Assembly (NCBI GenBank): GCA_016178725.1
Contig: JACOSV010000025.1
Span: forward strand, 1 to 37,254
From: Candidatus Eiseniibacteriota bacterium
Lineage (GTDB): Bacteria > Eisenbacteria > RBG-16-71-46
Direction of reading: 5' to 3'
Length of the DNA: 37,254 nt
The notes under the pieces were generated by a model that did not search any database, was not told the origin of the DNA, and was given only the letters and a program-made list of their open reading frames with translations. The position numbers and the translations under genes were made by a program. Shown one piece after another: positions 27,688 to 36,409 of this stretch; the first letter of the stretch is position 1, and each line of letters starts with the position of its first letter.

Positions 27688-28196
27688 CCGCGCCCGATGC
27701 GGCGGCGCGCGCGACCGTGCGGCCGGCGCGGCGCGGCGATCTCGCGCGCGTCTGGGAGCTCCTCAACGGCCTGGCCGAGTACGAGCGCTGGACGGAATAC
27801 GTCACCGGCACGCGCGAGGAGCTGGGCGATGCGCTGTTCGGCGCGGCGCCGGCCGCCGAGTGCATCGTCGCCGAGTCGGCCGGCGCGATCGTCGGCTACG
27901 CGATCGTCTATCCCACGTTCTCGTCGTTCCGGGTGCGCCGGATGCTGTGGCTCGAGGACCTGTTCGTCGTGGCCGAGGCGCGCGGCACCGGCGCCGGCCG
28001 GTTGCTGCTCGCCGCCGTCGCGCGCCGCGCGCTTGAGCGCGGCTGTTTCCGCGTCGACTGGCTGGTGCTCGACTGGAACGAGCAGGCGATCGGGTTCTAC
28101 CGCCGGATGGGGGCGACGCCGACCGCCGCGGGCGCGACCCAGCTCGGGCTCACGCGCGACGCGCTGGAGCGGATCGTCGCCGAGACGCCGGCGTGA
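27684..28196 (+). CDS. GNAT family N-acetyltransferase
   Basis: This 170-residue protein has the GNAT fold: [25 protein letters not shown] (helix 1-2 region), the beta-4 strand [15 protein letters not shown], the acetyl-CoA-binding motif [28 protein letters not shown] with the Q/RxxGxG/A loop as ARGTGAG, and motif [21 protein letters not shown]. The [14 protein letters not shown] segment recalls spermidine/diamine acetyltransferases, so a small amine is a possible acceptor. The start overlaps the yjbQ stop (ATGA), which couples the two genes. It converges on the nucleotidyltransferase-like gene 38 bases away. Confidence 0.88.
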   Translation: MTAPDAAARATVRPARRGDLARVWELLNGLAEYERWTEYVTGTREELGDALFGAAPAAECIVAESAGAIVGYAIVYPTFSSFRVRRMLWLEDLFVVAEARGTGAGRLLLAAVARRALERGCFRVDWLVLDWNEQAIGFYRRMGATPTAAGATQLGLTRDALERIVAETPA

Positions 28197-28234
28197 CGCG
28201 CGGCGGGCGCGCACGCCGGCGCCCGTGCGCCACT

Positions 28235-28813
28235 TCAAGCAGTACGTGAAGTGGAGAGGGCGCCGAGGCGTGCGGCCAGCGCGGGCGACAGCGGCTCGGC
28301 CAGGAGCCGCGCGACGACGCCCGAGTCCGCACCATGGGCGGCGAGCCACGTGAACAGCCGTTCCGACTTCTCGCCACGATCCATCAGCGCATAGGCAACG
28401 GCCCACGCCTCGGCGCTGCCGACCGGGATTCCACGCCAATGCCGCGTGACCACGGTCGGGATACGCACGACGCCGCCCTTCACGTGGAACGCGAAGCGGC
28501 AGATCAGCTCGATCTCGCGGGAGGGCAGCATCACCTTGTGGTCCGCATGGACGCCGCTCGGCCCGGCGAGCGTCGGTTCGAGATCGGCGACCACGGCGCG
28601 CGTCTCGTCCTGCGCGGCGTCGGTCGTGAGGTCCCAGTCGCGGACGGTGTCGGAGAGTCCCAGCGCCGCGAGCAGGCCGCTGCCGCCGAGGGCCAGCGCG
28701 AACCCGGCGCGCTCGAGTCGCGCGACGACCTCGGCGAGCGGCGCGATCGGAGGGCACTTCGCGTGATGCGTGAAGTCGGCGCCGGATGTCTCGGACGGCC
28801 GAGGCGTCGTCAC
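28235..28813 (-). CDS. Nucleotidyltransferase-fold protein, function unknown
   Basis: This 192-residue protein shows the core signature of the DNA-polymerase-beta/minimal nucleotidyltransferase fold: ALGGSGLLAALGL (hG[GS] motif) followed by VRDWDLTTD (the DxD metal pair) and a third acidic residue in SREIELICRF. The C-terminal half is helical (AEAWAVAYALMDRGEKSERLFTWLA). Such proteins transfer nucleotides to RNA, small molecules or proteins. The GTG start at 28813 overlaps the stop of the upstream gene (GTGA), giving a coupled pair behind hbd. An upstream extension of this frame is only the shadow of that neighbour. An 8-bp inverted repeat (28230-28254) spans the stop. Confidence 0.62.
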   Translation of the reverse strand: MTTPRPSETSGADFTHHAKCPPIAPLAEVVARLERAGFALALGGSGLLAALGLSDTVRDWDLTTDAAQDETRAVVADLEPTLAGPSGVHADHKVMLPSREIELICRFAFHVKGGVVRIPTVVTRHWRGIPVGSAEAWAVAYALMDRGEKSERLFTWLAAHGADSGVVARLLAEPLSPALAARLGALSTSRTA

Positions 28814-29367
28814 GCCGGGTCCGTCGCGCGGCGCACCGCCTCGGCCGAGCCTTCCACCAGCGATTCGTGGAGCGCCGAGAGGATCGCGGCGAGGTTGGGC
28901 GCCGCACCGCCGACGTGCCGCGCCGCCGCCGCGCCGAGGGCGCAGGCGATCGCCTCGGCGTCGTCGCGGCCGCCGGCCTGCCCGATCGCGCCGTACTCGG
29001 CGTAGCGCTCCGAGATCATCGCGCGCGCCGCCCCGGTCGCGGACGCGGCATCTGGCCCTCGCGGCTCGAGCGCGCGATCGTGGAGCGCCTCGATCGCCGC
29101 CGGCGCCGCGGCCGATTCCGCGAGCACGGCGCCATGAAAGGCCTCGATCGCCGCGGCGGTCTCGCGATTGAACCCGCCCGCCGCGACCAGCCCGCGCACG
29201 CAGGCGTAGAGGGCGAAGCAGTCCCACTCGAGCCACGCGCACTGCCGCGCCTCCGCGTCGAGGTCCGCGAGCGCTCCGCTCTCCTCGATCTCGGCGAAGA
29301 GCCGCGGCGCGAGCTCGCGGTAGAGATCGGCGAGCGCGCGTCCGCGTCGTTCGGGGTCGGCGATCAT
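28810..29367 (-). CDS. Alpha-helical protein of unknown function
   Basis: This 185-residue protein has no signal peptide or membrane segment. It is predicted from residue pattern to be almost wholly helical and is rich in Ala, Glu and Arg. Recognisable stretches include ALADLYRELAPRLFAEIEES, EWDCFALYACVRGLVAAGGF and ILSALHESLVEGSAEAVRRA. No catalytic motif or known family was recognised. It starts 14 bases after the hbd stop and overlaps the nucleotidyltransferase-like gene by GTGA, so the three form one operon. An antitoxin/HEPN role beside a nucleotidyltransferase was considered, but the RxxxxxH motif is not evident. Confidence 0.7.
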   Translation of the reverse strand: MIADPERRGRALADLYRELAPRLFAEIEESGALADLDAEARQCAWLEWDCFALYACVRGLVAAGGFNRETAAAIEAFHGAVLAESAAAPAAIEALHDRALEPRGPDAASATGAARAMISERYAEYGAIGQAGGRDDAEAIACALGAAAARHVGGAAPNLAAILSALHESLVEGSAEAVRRATDPA

Positions 29368-29381
29368 TCCGCGCCCGGCCG

Positions 29382-30248
29382 TCAGCTCGGCGGGTTCGTG
29401 CTCCAGTCGTAGAAGCCGCGGCCGGTCTTCCGGCCGTGACGGCCGGCGAGCACCATGCGCTTGAGCAGCGGCGGCGGCGCGAAGCGCGGCTCGCGGAACT
29501 CGTCGAACATGATCAGCGCGATCGAGTACGTGGTGTCGAGCCCGACGTAGTCGCCGAGGAACAGCGGGCCCATCGGGTAGCCGCAGCCGAGCTTCATTGC
29601 GTTGTCGATGTCGTCGCGGCTCGCGAGCCCCTGCTCGAACACGCGGATCGCGTCGAGCATGTAGGGGACGAGCAGACGGTTGACGACGAAGCCGGTGGAG
29701 TCGCCGGTCGCGACGACCGTCTTGCCGATCGCGCGGCACCACGCGCTCGCCGCCTCGACCGCCGCGGGCGCGCTGCGCAGCGTGCGCACCACCTCGACCA
29801 GCTTCATCAGTGGGACGGGGTTGAAGAAGTGCAGCCCGATCACGCGCTCCGGACGCTTCGAGAACGTGGAGAGCTCGGTGATCGAGAGGCTCGAGGTGTT
29901 CGAGGCGATCACGGCGTCGTCGCGGACGAGGCGATCGAGCCCGCCGAACAGCTCGCGCTTGACGCCGAGATCCTCGCTCACCGCCTCGACGATCAGGTCG
30001 CAGCCGGCGAGATCGTCGAGCGCCGTCGTGCCCTTCAGGTTGGCGACCGTCTTCTCCATGTCGGCCTGGGCGAGCTTGCCCTTGTCGACGCCGCCCTGCA
30101 GGAACTTGCGGATCGAGGCGAGGCCCTTGTCGAGCAGCGGCTGCGACACCTCGCGCACCACGGTCGGGAATCCCGCCTGCGCGCTCACCTGGGCGATGCC
30201 GCTGCCCATCAGACCACAGCCCACGACACCCACCTTCTGGATCGCCAT
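29382..30248 (-). CDS. hbd: 3-Hydroxybutyryl-CoA dehydrogenase
   Basis: This 288-residue enzyme reversibly oxidises 3-hydroxybutyryl-CoA with NAD(P). The Rossmann motif is VVGCGLMGSGIAQ with glycines at 10, 12 and 15. Catalytic residues are placed normally: Ser119 in SNTSSLSIT, His140 in GLHFFNPVPLMKLVE and Glu152. The C-terminal substrate domain ends GRHGRKTGRGFYDWS. The length is that of the single-function Hbd family and not of the fused FadB. GGAGG occurs about 10 bases before the ATG. It heads a three-gene operon with two uncharacterised genes and would act between the thiolase and the crotonase found elsewhere in the window. Confidence 0.95.
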   Translation of the reverse strand: MAIQKVGVVGCGLMGSGIAQVSAQAGFPTVVREVSQPLLDKGLASIRKFLQGGVDKGKLAQADMEKTVANLKGTTALDDLAGCDLIVEAVSEDLGVKRELFGGLDRLVRDDAVIASNTSSLSITELSTFSKRPERVIGLHFFNPVPLMKLVEVVRTLRSAPAAVEAASAWCRAIGKTVVATGDSTGFVVNRLLVPYMLDAIRVFEQGLASRDDIDNAMKLGCGYPMGPLFLGDYVGLDTTYSIALIMFDEFREPRFAPPPLLKRMVLAGRHGRKTGRGFYDWSTNPPS

Positions 30249-30304
30249 CGCTGCCTGCCTCCGGTCGTGCGGGAACGAGAGTCGCGTGCGAAAGTCGGCC
30301 GGTC

Positions 30305-30333
30305 AGGATAGGGAAGGCGTTGGAAGGCGGCAA
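30305..30333 (-). promoter_or_regulatory. Promoter of the hbd operon
   Basis: Minus strand: TTGCCG (30333-30328), 17 bases, TATCCT (30310-30305). The leader is about 50 bases. It lies back-to-back with the phosphoglycerate mutase promoter in a 238-base divergent region. Confidence 0.58.
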
Positions 30334-30385
30334 GGAACGCGCGCGCTTCCCCTGGCCGTCGCGGCCGGGACCGCGGCCAGGCCCC

Positions 30386-30414
30386 TTCCGCCGGCGGCCG
30401 CTTTGCTCTACATT
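30386..30414 (+). promoter_or_regulatory. Candidate promoter of the phosphoglycerate mutase gene
   Basis: TTCCGC (30386-30391), 17 bases, TACATT (30409-30414). It predicts a transcript start near 30421 and a 66-base leader that contains the hairpin at 30439-30460. Confidence 0.38.
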
Positions 30415-30438
30415 CCCCGACGCAGCCGAAGCGACCGG

Positions 30439-30460
30439 GCCGCGCCCCTATGGGCGCGGC
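30439..30460 (+). promoter_or_regulatory. Strong hairpin in the phosphoglycerate mutase leader
   Basis: GCCGCGCCC (30439-30447) pairs perfectly with GGGCGCGGC (30452-30460) around the tetraloop CTAT. TCTCCTTATAT follows immediately, a weak T-rich tract, and then GGGGA (30474-30478) and the ATG at 30487. It could be an attenuator, an RNA-stabilising stem or a remnant terminator. Confidence 0.45.
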
Positions 30461-30486
30461 TCTCCTTATATGCGGGGAATCCATCG

Positions 30487-31704
30487 ATGAGCGGTCTCTC
30501 ACTCGCGTCGCTCGCGCTCGAAGGGACGAGCCGCATCGTGCTGCTCGTGCTCGACGGGCTCGGCGACATCCCCGACGCGGATCAGGGCGGGCGCACGCCA
30601 CTCGAGGCCGCGGCCACGCCGAATCTCGACCGGCTCGCGCCGCGCGCGGCGCTGGGCCGCCTGCTTCCGGTCGCGCCCGGCATCACGCCCGGCAGCGGGC
30701 CCGGGCACCTCGCGCTCTTCGGCTTCGACCCGGTTGCGACCCAGGTCGGACGCGGCGTGCTCGAAGCGCTTGGCGCCGGGGTGGAGCTACGGAACGGCGA
30801 CGTCGCCGCGCGCGCCAACTTCTGCACCGTGGACGCGGGCGGCACCGTCGTGGACCGCCGCGCCGGGCGCATCGCCTCCGAGGTTTCCACGCGCCTCTGC
30901 GACTTGCTCGCCAGGTCGATCGGCCGCATCGACGACGTCGAGGTGATTATGCAAGCGGGGAAGGGGCACCGCTTCGTCGCCGTGTTCCGTGGCGCCGGAC
31001 TCGCGGGCGAGGTGAGCGACGCCGATCCGCATCGCGAGGGCTCGCCGATCCCCGCGGCGCGTCCGCTCGCGCCCGGCCCCGAGGCCAAGAAGACCGGCGC
31101 GGTCGTGGACGCGTTCGTGCGCCGCGCGCGCGAGGTGCTCGTGAAGGAGCACCCGGCGAACGCCGTGCTGGTGCGCGGCCTCTCGGCGCGGCCGCGGCTC
31201 GCCGGCTACCGCGAGCGCTTCAAGCTGCGTGCGGCGGCGGTTGCCGCCTATCCCATGTATCGCGGCGTCGCACAACTCGCCGGGATGGACGTGCTGCCGA
31301 CCGGCGAGAAGGTGAACGACGCGTTCACGACCGTGGCGTCGCGCTGGAAGGACTTCGATTTCTTCTTCGTCCACGTGAAGGCGACCGACATGGCGGGCGA
31401 GGACGGCGACTTCGCCGCCAAGCGCGCCGCGATCGAAGACGTGGATCGCGCGCTGCCGGCGCTCACGGCGCTGGCGCCCGACGTCCTGTGCGTGACCGGC
31501 GACCACGCGACGCCGGTCGCGGTGCGCGGCCACGCCTGGCACCCGGTGCCGGTGATGGTGCACGGCCGCTGGTGCGGCGCCGACGGCGCCGCCCGCTTCC
31601 ACGAGCGCGCCTGCGTCTCGGGCAGCCTCGGCGTGCTGCCGAGCCGCGATCTCATGGCCGTGCTGCTCGCGAACGCCGGCCGCCTCGACAAGTTCGGAGC
31701 ATGA
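30487..31704 (+). CDS. apgM: 2,3-Bisphosphoglycerate-independent phosphoglycerate mutase, archaeal type
   Basis: This 405-residue alkaline-phosphatase-fold enzyme interconverts 3- and 2-phosphoglycerate in glycolysis and gluconeogenesis. The metal-binding start VLLVLDGLGDIPD (Asp23), the phosphoryl-accepting Ser70 in ITPGSGPGHLALFGFDP, the FVHVKATDMAGEDGDFAAK block and the late metal site VTGDHATPVAVRGHAWHPVP are those of the short ApgM family and differ from the approximately 510-residue bacterial GpmI. ApgM occurs in archaea and scattered bacteria. GGGGA lies 8 bases before the ATG. The stop overlaps the next gene, an outer-membrane protein, as ATGA. Confidence 0.92.
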   Translation: MSGLSLASLALEGTSRIVLLVLDGLGDIPDADQGGRTPLEAAATPNLDRLAPRAALGRLLPVAPGITPGSGPGHLALFGFDPVATQVGRGVLEALGAGVELRNGDVAARANFCTVDAGGTVVDRRAGRIASEVSTRLCDLLARSIGRIDDVEVIMQAGKGHRFVAVFRGAGLAGEVSDADPHREGSPIPAARPLAPGPEAKKTGAVVDAFVRRAREVLVKEHPANAVLVRGLSARPRLAGYRERFKLRAAAVAAYPMYRGVAQLAGMDVLPTGEKVNDAFTTVASRWKDFDFFFVHVKATDMAGEDGDFAAKRAAIEDVDRALPALTALAPDVLCVTGDHATPVAVRGHAWHPVPVMVHGRWCGADGAARFHERACVSGSLGVLPSRDLMAVLLANAGRLDKFGA

Positions 31705-32873
31705 GCGTGCGGCGCGCGGGGCTCGGACTCGGCGCGGCGCTCGCCCTCGTCGTCGTGGGCGTCGGCACCGGCACGGCGCAGACGCCGCAGCCGCTCTCGT
31801 TCGGACTCTTCCCGTTCCCGGGCGCCGCGGGTGCTCCGGTCTCGGGCACGTCGGCGGGCGTGGCGCTCGCCGACCGCTGGCTCGCCGACGAGCCGAGCGG
31901 GAACCCGGCCGTCGCCGCGGGCTTCCACGTCACCGCCTCGCCGACCGTGCTGCGCGTCAACCGGCAGGACCTCGCCTCGCACAACCGCAGCTACTCGGAG
32001 ACCGGCGCGTTCTTCGACGGCGCGGGCCTCACGATCGGGCTCCCGGGCTTCGGCCCGTTCGCCGGCGCGCTCTACGTCTCGCAACCGGTCCTGCGCTTCG
32101 AGGACACCGCGTACATCCAGGGACTCTCGACCCCGGGTCCGGCGCCGCCGCCCGCATCCATCGCGACCCACGCCTCGATGCGCGAGACGCGCGCCGGCGC
32201 GGCGCTCGCGACGTCGCTCGGCGCGCTGCGCGTGGGGCTCGGCGTCGAGTGGACGCGGCGCGAGGACCAGTACCGGCGCGACTACCACGGCGGCAGCATG
32301 GACGACGGCACGACGCAGGTCGGATTCACGGGCGGCGTGCTCGGCGGTCAGGCGGGCGTGCGCTACGACCGCGGCGACTCGGCGGTCGGCGCGTGCGCGA
32401 TCGGCGCCGCGATCCGCGTGCTCCCGGCGATGACGGTCACGGGCACCGAGTCGATCGAGACGCTCTCCCAGTCGAGCGAGCAGCCGACGTCGGCGCGCCG
32501 CTCGGGCGGGATCGAAGCCGGTGTCTCCGCTCGCGTCCTCGCCACGCCGACGTTCCGCGCGCTCGCGTCGTTCGGCGGCCGCTCCTCGCAGCGTTGGGAC
32601 GGCTACGGCCTTGCGGCCGGCTCGGGATGGGAGTGGAAGCTCGGCGGCGAGTTCCACGATCCGCGCGAGCCGTGGTCGCTGCGCTTCGGCGCCGGCATGG
32701 AGCGCGAGGACGGCGTGCCCGAGCCGCGCGCCGGCGTGTTCGCGCTCGGCTTCGGCTGGCGCTTCGACGACGCGACGGTGGATTTCGGCCTCACGCATCG
32801 CACGATCGCGCGTGCGGGCCTGCCGAACTCGTTCGACGATCGCGTCGTCGCCTCGGTGCGCGTCCCGCGCTGA
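31701..32873 (+). CDS. Outer-membrane beta-barrel protein (FadL/PorV-like)
   Basis: This 390-residue protein has a signal peptide (1-26, ending TGTAQ) and a barrel-like mature chain with alternating strands (for example ALRVGLGVEWTRRED, PFAGALYVSQPVLRFED, PWSLRFGAGMERED, GVFALGFGWRFDD). The early segment ADRWLADEPSGNPAVAAG resembles the NPA motif near the N-terminus of FadL/PorV-type barrels. It may be a transport or secretion-accessory pore; no substrate can be read. The ATG overlaps the apgM stop (ATGA), so translation is coupled, though a metabolic link is not obvious. A hairpin without a T-tract follows the stop. Confidence 0.75.
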   Translation: MSVRRAGLGLGAALALVVVGVGTGTAQTPQPLSFGLFPFPGAAGAPVSGTSAGVALADRWLADEPSGNPAVAAGFHVTASPTVLRVNRQDLASHNRSYSETGAFFDGAGLTIGLPGFGPFAGALYVSQPVLRFEDTAYIQGLSTPGPAPPPASIATHASMRETRAGAALATSLGALRVGLGVEWTRREDQYRRDYHGGSMDDGTTQVGFTGGVLGGQAGVRYDRGDSAVGACAIGAAIRVLPAMTVTGTESIETLSQSSEQPTSARRSGGIEAGVSARVLATPTFRALASFGGRSSQRWDGYGLAAGSGWEWKLGGEFHDPREPWSLRFGAGMEREDGVPEPRAGVFALGFGWRFDDATVDFGLTHRTIARAGLPNSFDDRVVASVRVPR

Positions 32874-32874
32874 C

Positions 32875-32894
32875 GCGCGGCGCGAGCGCCGCGC
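32875..32894 (+). terminator. Hairpin after the outer-membrane protein gene
   Basis: GCGCGGCG (32875-32882) pairs with CGCCGCGC (32887-32894) around CGAG, directly after the TGA at 32871. There is no T-tract. It separates this gene from the tRNA promoter 20 bases downstream. Confidence 0.4.
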
Positions 32895-32913
32895 GCGGCG
32901 CCGCAATTCGCTG

Positions 32914-32922
32914 TGCTATACT
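32914..32922 (+). promoter_or_regulatory. Extended -10 promoter of the tRNA-Leu/tig region
   Basis: TGC followed by TATACT (32917-32922); no -35 at the proper spacing, the upstream DNA being the terminator-like hairpin. It lies about 112 bases before tRNA-Leu and may serve tRNA-Leu, tig and the clp genes together. The intervening leader shows no recognised structure. Confidence 0.5.
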
Positions 32923-33033
32923 CCGGCGCGAAATCGAGCACCCGTCACACACACGACTGCACTCCGGGGGCGCTGCGCCGTTGCACCGCGCAGGAGTTCT
33001 CCAAGGGGCCCGCGGCTCCGGAACGGAAGCGGT

Positions 33034-33115
33034 GCGAGAGTGGCGGAACTGGCAGACGCGCTGGATTTAGGATCCAGTGGGGAAACTCGTGGGGGTTCGA
33101 ATCCCCCCTCTCGCA
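33034..33115 (+). tRNA. tRNA-Leu (anticodon UAG)
   Basis: An 82-base class II tRNA. The acceptor stem GCGAGAG (33034-33040) pairs with CTCTCGC (33108-33114), with discriminator A (33115). The anticodon stem CTGGA/TCCAG encloses the loop TTTAGGA, anticodon TAG at 33068-33070, reading CUA-type leucine codons. A variable arm of leucine type (TGGGGAAACTCGT) and the T-arm GGGGGTTCGAATCCCCC are present. The 3' CCA is not encoded, so a CCA-adding enzyme is required. Confidence 0.95.
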
Positions 33116-33168
33116 GTTCGTTCCCCGATCCCCTGCGAACCCATCATCGAGGGAGCACGACGCCCCCC

Positions 33169-34467
33169 ATGAAGCTATCGGTGCGCGACTCGGGCGCATG
33201 GCAGCACACCCTCGAGGTCGAGATCCCCGAGGACGAGGTCGAGCGCCGGATCGACGAGACCGCGCGCGGCATCCAGAGGCGCGCGAGCCTGCCGGGATTC
33301 CGCAAGGGGCACGTCCCGATCCACCTCGTCCGCCAGCACTTCGCGGACGCCGTCGAGCAGGAGTTCCTCGAGTCGTTCGTGCCGCGCGCGACCTCGGAAG
33401 CGATCGCCGAGGCGAAGCTCGAGCCGGTCGTGCCGGCGCTGGTGCGCAATCTCCAGATGACGCCCGGCCGGCCGTTCACGTTCGAGGCGGTCGTGGACGT
33501 GCGCCCCGAGGTCGAGCCGCGCGACTACAGAGGCATCGCCGCGGTGCGCCACCCGCGAACCGTGGACGACGCGGCGGTGGAAGGCATGATGCAACGCCTG
33601 CGCGAGGAGTCGGCGGTGTTCGTGGACCTCGATCGCCCGGCCGAGCGCGGCGACTTCGTGCTCGTGGACTCGGTGCGCGTCGATGCCAACGGCAAGCGGC
33701 TCGCCAGCACCCGGGCGCGCAATCTGCGCATCCAACTCGGGGCCCCGGACGTGCTGCCCGATCTCGAGAACGGCCTGCTCGCTTCGGTCGAGGGGCAGGA
33801 GCGGACCGTGGACATCGCCTATCCGGCCGATTATCCGAACACCGCGCTGGCGGGGCAAAACGCCCGCTATCAGGTGCGGGTGCGCAAAATACAGGCGCAG
33901 AAGCTGCGCGATTTGGACGATACCTTTGCACGGGACGTCTTCCAGATGGAGTCGATCGACGCGCTGCGGTCGCGCATCCGTGAGAACCTCGAACGCGAGG
34001 AGCGGGCGCGGACCGATCGCGAGGTCGAGGCGGGCGTCACCGATGAGCTGGTGAAGCGCAATCCGGTCGAGCTCCCGGACCGCCTCGTGCGGTACATGCT
34101 CGACCGGGTGATCCGGGAGGCGACGGGGGACCGGCCGGTGGACGACGCGCTTCGGGCCGAGCTGGAACAGCGGTATCGTCCCGGCGTCGAGCGGTCGCTC
34201 AAGCGGGAGTTCATCCTCCTCGGCATCGCGCGCAAGGAGCAGGTCGCGGTGGGCGACGAGGACGTGGCGAAGGAGATCGAGAGGATCGTGCAGTCCGAGC
34301 CGCGGCAGGCGGCGCGCGTCCGCGCGCACTACCAGTCGGCGGAGCGGCGGCAGGGTCTCAAGGAGTCGTTGCTGGAGCGCAAGGCCCTGGAGTGGGTCAT
34401 CGGGGCCGCGGTGATTCGAGACGAGGTCGCGAAGGACGCGCCGCTGGTGGTTCCGGCGACGCGCTAG
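33169..34467 (+). CDS. tig: Trigger factor (ribosome-associated chaperone and prolyl isomerase)
   Basis: This 432-residue chaperone binds nascent chains at the ribosome exit. It has the N-terminal ribosome-binding domain with the signature PGFRKGHVP (42-50; Phe44-Arg45-Lys46 as in E. coli, but His48 where Lys is usual), the central FKBP-type isomerase domain (about 155-245, including RGDFVLVDSVRV and YPADYPNTALAGQNARYQVRVRKIQ) and the C-terminal helical arms (about 260-432). The length is normal. The ATG at 33169 has GAGGGAG about 13 bases upstream, a long spacing. It lies 53 bases after tRNA-Leu and precedes clpP, the classic tig-clpP-clpX-lon order. Confidence 0.95.
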   Translation: MKLSVRDSGAWQHTLEVEIPEDEVERRIDETARGIQRRASLPGFRKGHVPIHLVRQHFADAVEQEFLESFVPRATSEAIAEAKLEPVVPALVRNLQMTPGRPFTFEAVVDVRPEVEPRDYRGIAAVRHPRTVDDAAVEGMMQRLREESAVFVDLDRPAERGDFVLVDSVRVDANGKRLASTRARNLRIQLGAPDVLPDLENGLLASVEGQERTVDIAYPADYPNTALAGQNARYQVRVRKIQAQKLRDLDDTFARDVFQMESIDALRSRIRENLEREERARTDREVEAGVTDELVKRNPVELPDRLVRYMLDRVIREATGDRPVDDALRAELEQRYRPGVERSLKREFILLGIARKEQVAVGDEDVAKEIERIVQSEPRQAARVRAHYQSAERRQGLKESLLERKALEWVIGAAVIRDEVAKDAPLVVPATR

Positions 34468-34494
34468 GCGTCGCCCAGGGAGGACGGGAGACAC

Positions 34495-35079
34495 ATGGGT
34501 CTGGTACCGATCGTGGTGGAGCAGACGGGACGCGGCGAGCGTGCGTACGACATCTACTCGCGGCTGCTCAAGGACCGCATCATCTTCATCGGCACGCCCA
34601 TCGACGACATGGTGGCCAACCTCGTGATCGCGCAGATGATCTTCCTCGAGGGCGAGGACCCCGATCGCGACATCAACCTCTACATCCACAGTCCGGGCGG
34701 CGTGGTCACGGCCGGGTTGGCGATCTACGACACGATGCAGTTCGTCAAACCCGACGTCGCGACGCTGTGCATGGGGCAGGCGGCCAGCATGGGCGCGGTG
34801 CTGCTCGCGGCGGGCGCCAAGGGCAAGCGCTCGGTGCTCCCGAACACGCGTATCATGATCCACCAGCCGTGGGGCGGGACGCAGGGGCAGACCACCGACC
34901 TCGAGATCTACACGAGAGAGATGGTCAAGATGAAGGATCAGCTCAACCACATCCTCGCCAAGCACACGGGCAAGAACATCGAGCAGATCGACAGGGACAC
35001 CGACCGCAACAACTTCATGTCCGCCGAGGAGGCCAAGACGTATGGTCTCATCGATGACATCATCGAGAAACGCCGCTAG
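34495..35079 (+). CDS. clpP: ATP-dependent Clp protease proteolytic subunit ClpP (Asn in the catalytic triad)
   Basis: This 194-residue subunit of the tetradecameric protease opens with [25 protein letters not shown], as in housekeeping ClpP. The nucleophile Ser98 (GQAASMGA) and His123 (IMIHQPWGG) are intact. The third triad position, Asp172 in Bacillus-type ClpP (motif DTDRD), is Asn172 here, in [10 protein letters not shown], encoded by AAC. Asn at this position is known in Listeria ClpP1, where activity is altered and depends on a partner. The gene lies between tig and clpX, the usual place of the main ClpP. A ribosome site GGGAGGACGGGAG precedes the ATG. Confidence 0.95.
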   Translation: MGLVPIVVEQTGRGERAYDIYSRLLKDRIIFIGTPIDDMVANLVIAQMIFLEGEDPDRDINLYIHSPGGVVTAGLAIYDTMQFVKPDVATLCMGQAASMGAVLLAAGAKGKRSVLPNTRIMIHQPWGGTQGQTTDLEIYTREMVKMKDQLNHILAKHTGKNIEQIDRDTDRNNFMSAEEAKTYGLIDDIIEKRR

Positions 35080-35091
35080 GATAAGGCCCCG

Positions 35092-36351
<1,260 letters not shown>

Positions 36352-36409
36352 GTCTCACCGGTCGCGCTCCGCGCGGCCTCGCGTCCACGGACGGACCCGG
36401 GAGTTCCAC

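Noticed and set aside
28230-28254. Inverted repeat CCACTTCA/TGAAGTGG as a terminator between convergent genes
   Set aside because: The stem is 8 bp with a 9-base loop, overlaps the stop codon of one gene and has no T-tract on either side.
28235-29367. MNT/HEPN toxin-antitoxin module
   Set aside because: The helical partner lacks an evident RxxxxxH HEPN motif, is longer than usual, and the genes belong to an hbd operon. Kept only as an unexplained pair.
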